Shown in pieces: positions 60,554-64,000 of a stretch of DNA of 64,000 nucleotides; the stretch's first letter is position 1, and each line of letters begins with the position of its first letter. The notes below the pieces were generated by a model. The model was not told the origin of the DNA, ran no database searches, and worked only from the letters and a program-made list of their open reading frames with translations. Both the position numbers and the translations under genes were made by a program. The stretch comes from Novosphingobium ginsenosidimutans (GTDB lineage Bacteria; Pseudomonadota; Alphaproteobacteria; Sphingomonadales; Sphingomonadaceae): assembly GCF_007954425.1 (NCBI RefSeq), contig NZ_CP042345.1, positions 2,168,001-2,232,000 of the forward strand, written 5' to 3'.

Positions 60554-62602
60554 TCAGGCCAGGTTGATCAGGATGTTGCCGACAGCGTCGACCTTGGCGA
60601 TGCAGCCGCTTTCGATCAGCGTGGTGGAGTCCATTTCCACCACGATCGCCGGGCCGGGGATAACATCCCCCTGCCGCAGTTTTGACCGGTCGTAGATCAC
60701 GGCGGCCTGTTCGCGGCCGTCCATCCACAGCGTGTGGTCGCGCATCTTGGCGGCAATCGGGTTGCCATCGCCCTTGGGCAGTTCGGCCGCCGGCAGGTCC
60801 AGCGCCTTGCCCAGCGCAACGGCGCGCAGGTTCACGATCTCGTGCGGGGTATCCATGTTGAAGGTGAAGAGCCGGTGATGCTCTTCATCGAAGCGCTTGA
60901 GGATCCCGGCGACGCCATCGGCGCGCAGCACATCGGGGGTGATCGTCAGCGGCACTTCGAAGGCCTGGCCGGCATAGCGCACGTCGACTTCGAACTCGCT
61001 GGTGATGTCGGCTTCGGGGACACCATCGGAGAGCAGCTCGGCGCGGGTCTGGGCGGCCATTTCCTCCAGGATCGCGATCAGCTCATCAGCCTGGGTGGTG
61101 GTGGCGAGGCGCGAGAACGAACGCGCGGTTTCCGTCCGCATCCGCGTCGTCGCATCGCCCAGCGCGCAAAGCACGCCCGGCGAAACCGGCGAGACAGCCG
61201 GCCAGGAGCCCATCAGGCGGGCCACGGCATTGACGTGGAGCGGGCCTGCCCCGCCAAAGCCCATCAGCGCGAAGTGGCGCGGGTCATAGCCCTGCTGAAC
61301 CGAGATCATGCGGAGCGCGCCGAACATGTTCTCGTTGACGATGTCGATGATCCCGCGCGCGGCGGCCATCAGATCGATCCCCAGCGCATCGGCGATGGTC
61401 TGGACGGCCTTCTTGGCGCCTTCGCGGTCAAGCTTGAAGGCACCGCCCAGCAGATTCTCCGGGAGGTAGCCCAGTACCACATTGGCGTCGGTCACGGTCG
61501 GCAGTTCGCCGCCCTTGCCGTAAGCCACCGGGCCGGGAACTGCGCCGGCCGATTGCGGGCCGACGCGCAGCGCCTTGGTCAGGTCCGGCACATAGGCGAT
61601 CGAGCCGCCGCCGGCGCCGACCGTCTTCACGTCCAGCGCCGAGGCACGGACCGAAAGGTGGCCGACTTCGGTGGTGCGCTGGCGGCGCGGCTCGAGGTTT
61701 TCAATCAGTGCCACGTCGGTGCTGGTGCCGCCGACATCGAGCGTCAGGATATTGCGGATCCCGGCATTTTTGCCGACCCACAGCGCCCCGGTCACCCCGC
61801 CGGCCGGGCCGGACATCAGGATATTGACCGGATGTTCTTCCGCCTTCTGGGCGCTCATCAGGCCGCCGTCCGAGCGCAGCAGCGAGAGCTTGCCGGCCAT
61901 CCCGGCATCGGCCAGTCGGGTGCGGAGGTTGGCCACGTATTTGCCCACAACCGGGCGGACGGCGGCGTTGGCGACGGTGGTCAGGGTGCGCTCATACTCC
62001 TGCATTTCGGGCAGCACTTCGTGGCTGAGCGAGACTGGCACGCCAGGGAGGATCTCTGCCGCCAGCTTGCCGACCACGGCTTCGTGCGCGCCGCTGACAT
62101 AGGCGTTGACCAGGCTAACCGTGATCGCCTCGACCCCCTGGGCCTTCAGCACGCCCAACTGGGTGCGCACGTCATTCTCGTCGAGCGGACGGACTTCGTT
62201 GCCCGCCGCGTCGATCCGGCCCTTGATCGTGACCGTGTCTTCCAGCCGGGCGAGGGGAGTGGGCTTGGGCCAGATGATCCAGGCCGCCAGACCGCCCGGC
62301 ACATAGGAACGGGCGATCTGCATGATGTGGCGATAGCCCTCGGTCGTCACCAGGCCGACCCGCGCGCCCTTGCCTTCCAGCACGGCATTGGTCGCCACGG
62401 TCGTGCCGTGCAGGAAATACTCGATCGCGTCGGCCGAAATCCCGGCCTCGGCGCAGATCGCCGTCACGCCGTTCAGGATCCCTTCGGAGCTGTCATGCGG
62501 GGTCGACGGCGTCTTGTGCCGCCAGAAGGCCCCCGTATCGACATTGAACAAGAGGAGGTCGGTAAACGTCCCGCCGACATCCACACCCAGGCGATAACCC
62601 AT
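60554..62602 (-). CDS. hyuA: hydantoinase A/oxoprolinase family subunit (ATP-dependent)
   Basis: 682 residues. Begins MGYRLGVDVGGTFTDLLLFNVDTG, the actin-like ATPase phosphate motif, then LHGTTVATNAVLEGKGARVGLVTTEGYRH, RSDGGLMSAQKAEEHPVNILMSGPAGGVTGA and TLDVGGTSTDVAL. Covers the full Hydant_A_N, Hydantoinase_A and C-terminal regions. It supplies ATP-driven activation for HyuB, whose gene starts 13 bp downstream. No separate gamma subunit is visible, unlike acetone carboxylase, which favours the hydantoinase/oxoprolinase reading. Confidence 0.9.
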   Translation of the reverse strand: MGYRLGVDVGGTFTDLLLFNVDTGAFWRHKTPSTPHDSSEGILNGVTAICAEAGISADAIEYFLHGTTVATNAVLEGKGARVGLVTTEGYRHIMQIARSYVPGGLAAWIIWPKPTPLARLEDTVTIKGRIDAAGNEVRPLDENDVRTQLGVLKAQGVEAITVSLVNAYVSGAHEAVVGKLAAEILPGVPVSLSHEVLPEMQEYERTLTTVANAAVRPVVGKYVANLRTRLADAGMAGKLSLLRSDGGLMSAQKAEEHPVNILMSGPAGGVTGALWVGKNAGIRNILTLDVGGTSTDVALIENLEPRRQRTTEVGHLSVRASALDVKTVGAGGGSIAYVPDLTKALRVGPQSAGAVPGPVAYGKGGELPTVTDANVVLGYLPENLLGGAFKLDREGAKKAVQTIADALGIDLMAAARGIIDIVNENMFGALRMISVQQGYDPRHFALMGFGGAGPLHVNAVARLMGSWPAVSPVSPGVLCALGDATTRMRTETARSFSRLATTTQADELIAILEEMAAQTRAELLSDGVPEADITSEFEVDVRYAGQAFEVPLTITPDVLRADGVAGILKRFDEEHHRLFTFNMDTPHEIVNLRAVALGKALDLPAAELPKGDGNPIAAKMRDHTLWMDGREQAAVIYDRSKLRQGDVIPGPAIVVEMDSTTLIESGCIAKVDAVGNILINLA

Positions 62603-62630
62603 GCGATCCTACTCCCCGAAAGAAACCTGA

Positions 62631-63554
62631 TTAATCCGCGACCTTCGGGAAGACGGGGGCCTGCGCCACCATTCCCGGCAATTTCCGTTCCATTACCCCG
62701 GCCAGCCAGTGGCTCGCTTCGACCATCCGGGCCAGGTCCATGCCGGTGGCGATCCCGCCGCGTTCCAGCATGTAGACCACGTCCTCGCTCGGCACGTTCC
62801 CGGCCGCTCCCGGTGCAAAGGGGCAGCCACCCAGGCCGCCCAGCGCGCCATCGACCACCGCCGCCCCGGCAGCAACCGCCGCCCAGACATTGGCCAGCCC
62901 GGTATTGCGCGTGTTGTGGAAGTGGACCCGCACCGGCAGCGGGTTGATCGCCTGCCGGACACGTTCGACCAGCCGCGTGACGTGGGCTGGGTTGCCAACA
63001 CCGATCGTGTCGGCAATCGCCACTTCGACCGGACCGGCTTCGGCCAGCCTTGCGGCCATCGCCACAACGCGGTCCTCGCTAACCTCGCCTTCGAAGGGGC
63101 AGCCAAATGAGGCCCCGATCGTGACCTGGGCGGTGCGGCCATGTTCCTTCGCCAGCGCAACAATCGCCTTGGCCGCCTCGACCGATTCGTCGCTGGTCTG
63201 GCCCTGGTTGGCCATGGCGAACCGGTCGGTCGCGACGCAAACGGCGCCGAGTTGGTCGATCCGCCCAGTGGCGAGTGCCCGCTCGGCCCCGCGCAGGTTC
63301 ATAACGAGGCCGATGTAGGTCACGTCATCCCGCTGCGGCAAGCCGGCGCAGACTTCCTCTGCATCGGCCATTTGCGGGACTTTCTTGGGATTGACGAAGC
63401 TCGTCACCTCGATCCGGCGTGCGCCTGCGGCGATCGCATGGCCGATCAGCGCCAGCTTGTCCGCCGTCGCGATCAGCGTCTTTTCGTTCTGCAGCCCGTC
63501 ACGTGGGCCGACCTCGACGAACTCGATTGCTGCAGGATAGGGGAGAGAGCTCAT
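62631..63554 (-). CDS. hydroxymethylglutaryl-CoA-lyase-like enzyme
   Basis: 307 residues. VEVGPRDGLQNEKTLIATADK, VTSFVNPKKVPQMADAEEV, metal-binding RVHFHNTRNTGLANVWAA and the Cys-containing GGLGGCPFAPGAAGNVPSEDVVYML loop of HMG-CoA lyases are all present. Sphingomonad relatives also cleave citramalyl-CoA-like thioesters. Next in order are HyuAB and a family III CoA transferase, so it probably cleaves a CoA-activated hydroxy diacid to pyruvate or acetoacetate plus an acyl-CoA (inference). The start has a poor ribosome site, so leaderless translation is possible. Confidence 0.88.
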   Translation of the reverse strand: MSSLPYPAAIEFVEVGPRDGLQNEKTLIATADKLALIGHAIAAGARRIEVTSFVNPKKVPQMADAEEVCAGLPQRDDVTYIGLVMNLRGAERALATGRIDQLGAVCVATDRFAMANQGQTSDESVEAAKAIVALAKEHGRTAQVTIGASFGCPFEGEVSEDRVVAMAARLAEAGPVEVAIADTIGVGNPAHVTRLVERVRQAINPLPVRVHFHNTRNTGLANVWAAVAAGAAVVDGALGGLGGCPFAPGAAGNVPSEDVVYMLERGGIATGMDLARMVEASHWLAGVMERKLPGMVAQAPVFPKVAD

Positions 63555-63574
63555 GATGGGCGCTATGCCATTTC

Positions 63575-63582
63575 TGTATACA
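63575..63582. promoter_or_regulatory. possible GntR/FCD operator (TGTATACA)
   Basis: TTCTGTATACAAAA lies in the 42-bp gap between the GntR-family gene and the HMG-CoA-lyase-like gene. FCD-type GntR proteins often bind TTGTATACAA-like palindromes. Its centre (AT) differs from the TTGTCCGGACAA set, so this may be the local regulator's own site. Confidence 0.35.
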
Positions 63583-63596
63583 AAACTGCAAGGGGC

Positions 63597-64000
63597 CTAT
63601 TCGGCGGCTGTTCGCTGTGCGGTGTAAGCATCGAGATAGGCGTAATAGGCGCGGCGGATATGGCCGGTCATGATCGAAGCGGCCCACCCAGCATCGCCGC
63701 GGGCAAATGCGGCGAGCAGTTCCTCATGCTCGCGGTGCGAGCGTTGCAGGTTTTCGCGATCGTAATTCTGGGCGGTACGCCAGACCACCGGCTGTTCAAT
63801 CAGCCGAGTCAGCAGGCTGGCGAGGCGCGACGATCCGGCTGCCGCCAGAATGATCTCGTGAAAGGCGCGGTTGTGATCGAGAAAGGCTGGAATGTCGGCA
63901 TGGGCTCCCGCGATCGCTGCACCGATCAGCCGATTGTGATGGCGCAGCGCTTCGAGCTGGGCCGGCGCAATCCGCGTTGCGGCGCGGCGTGCGGCCTGGG
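63597..64000 (-). CDS. GntR-family (FCD subfamily) transcriptional regulator, N-terminus beyond window
   Basis: About 134 C-terminal residues are visible, open to the right edge. The sequence reads ...LEALRHHNRLIGAAIAG..., FLDHNRAFHEIILAAAGSSRL, VWRTAQNYDRENLQRSHREHEELLAAFARGDA, MTGHIRRAY. The D-x2-R-x2-F-H pattern and two later His positions are the metal-binding helices of the FCD effector domain. The DNA-binding domain lies outside the window. It is adjacent to and probably cotranscribed with, or divergently controls, the HMG-CoA-lyase-HyuAB operon. A candidate for binding TGTATACA or the wider palindrome set. Confidence 0.85.
   Translation of the reverse strand, partial: QAARRAATRIAPAQLEALRHHNRLIGAAIAGAHADIPAFLDHNRAFHEIILAAAGSSRLASLLTRLIEQPVVWRTAQNYDRENLQRSHREHEELLAAFARGDAGWAASIMTGHIRRAYYAYLDAYTAQRTAAE

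Overview
This window looks like a chromosomal catabolic island from a high-GC alphaproteobacterium, most likely a sphingomonad (Novosphingobium, Sphingobium or Sphingomonas type). The evidence is three large TonB-dependent receptors with the N-terminal 'DIVVTA(R/Q)(K/R)' plug start typical of that group, very tight operons with ATGA/TGATG overlaps, and many paralogous oxidoreductases and hydrolases. I recognise 57 protein genes, two of them cut by the window edges. I see no tRNA, rRNA, CRISPR array, transposase or phage gene, and no stretch over 300 bases without a gene.

Layout. 1-3744 (-): alpha/beta hydrolase, DUF3598-like protein, LeuC-like and LeuD-like dehydratase subunits. 3825-8678 (+): seven genes overlapping at every junction (isochorismatase-type amidase, two PuuE-like deacetylases, DUF3598-like, DUF1330-like, methyltransferase, small helical protein). 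8675-11981: flavin monooxygenase, divergent quinone-oxidoreductase-like MDR protein, aldo/keto reductase. 21758-11978 (-): eight fully overlapping genes (TonB receptor, VOC protein, calycin-like protein, MFS, FAD-linked oxidase, altered nitrilase, second calycin-like protein, MDR reductase). 21921-33112: membrane protein, second TonB receptor, then minus-strand membrane protein, DUF3598, DUF1838, E1/transketolase, ALDH, ICL/PEPM lyase and PuuE-like genes. 33286-36510 (+): flavin monooxygenase, Asp/Glu-racemase-like protein, cytochrome b561-cytochrome c fusion. 36515-43090: serine hydrolases, GPH transporter, DUF1838, IclR regulator. 43204-49559: third TonB receptor, alpha/beta hydrolases, cytochrome c, Tat-exported flavin amine oxidase. 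49587-55313: FAD oxidase, helical protein, methyltransferase, MFS, flavin monooxygenase. 64000-55317 (-): GntR/FCD regulator, HMG-CoA-lyase-like protein, HyuA, HyuB, family III CoA transferase, isochorismatase-type amidase, ALDH.

The strongest structural signal is a 12-bp palindrome, TTGTCCGGACAA. It occurs nine times (four exact copies, five with one or two changes), always between genes and 6-90 bp from a start codon. The sites precede all three TonB receptors and the main operons between 3.7 and 43.2 kb, so this looks like one regulon. A second shared element, TTGACCGGCAG(A/G)CGGATAGA, precedes the IclR gene and the 52-kb methyltransferase operon, with a shorter version before the 33-kb monooxygenase.

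How the genes may work together (inference): import through the receptors, oxidation by flavin enzymes, opening of cyclic amide or imide rings (PuuE-like, HyuAB), half-amide hydrolysis (isochorismatase-like), hydration of the freed unsaturated diacid by the LeuCD-like enzyme, and carbon-carbon cleavage by the ICL/PEPM lyase or by CoA transferase plus HMG-CoA-lyase-like enzyme. An N-heterocycle or cyclic imide, for example a substituted maleimide, fits this toolset, but the sequence does not fix the substrate. Several enzymes lack their family's catalytic residue (nitrilase Cys to Ser, racemase without either Cys, two alpha/beta hydrolases with His at the nucleophile position), so ordinary family annotation could mislead here.
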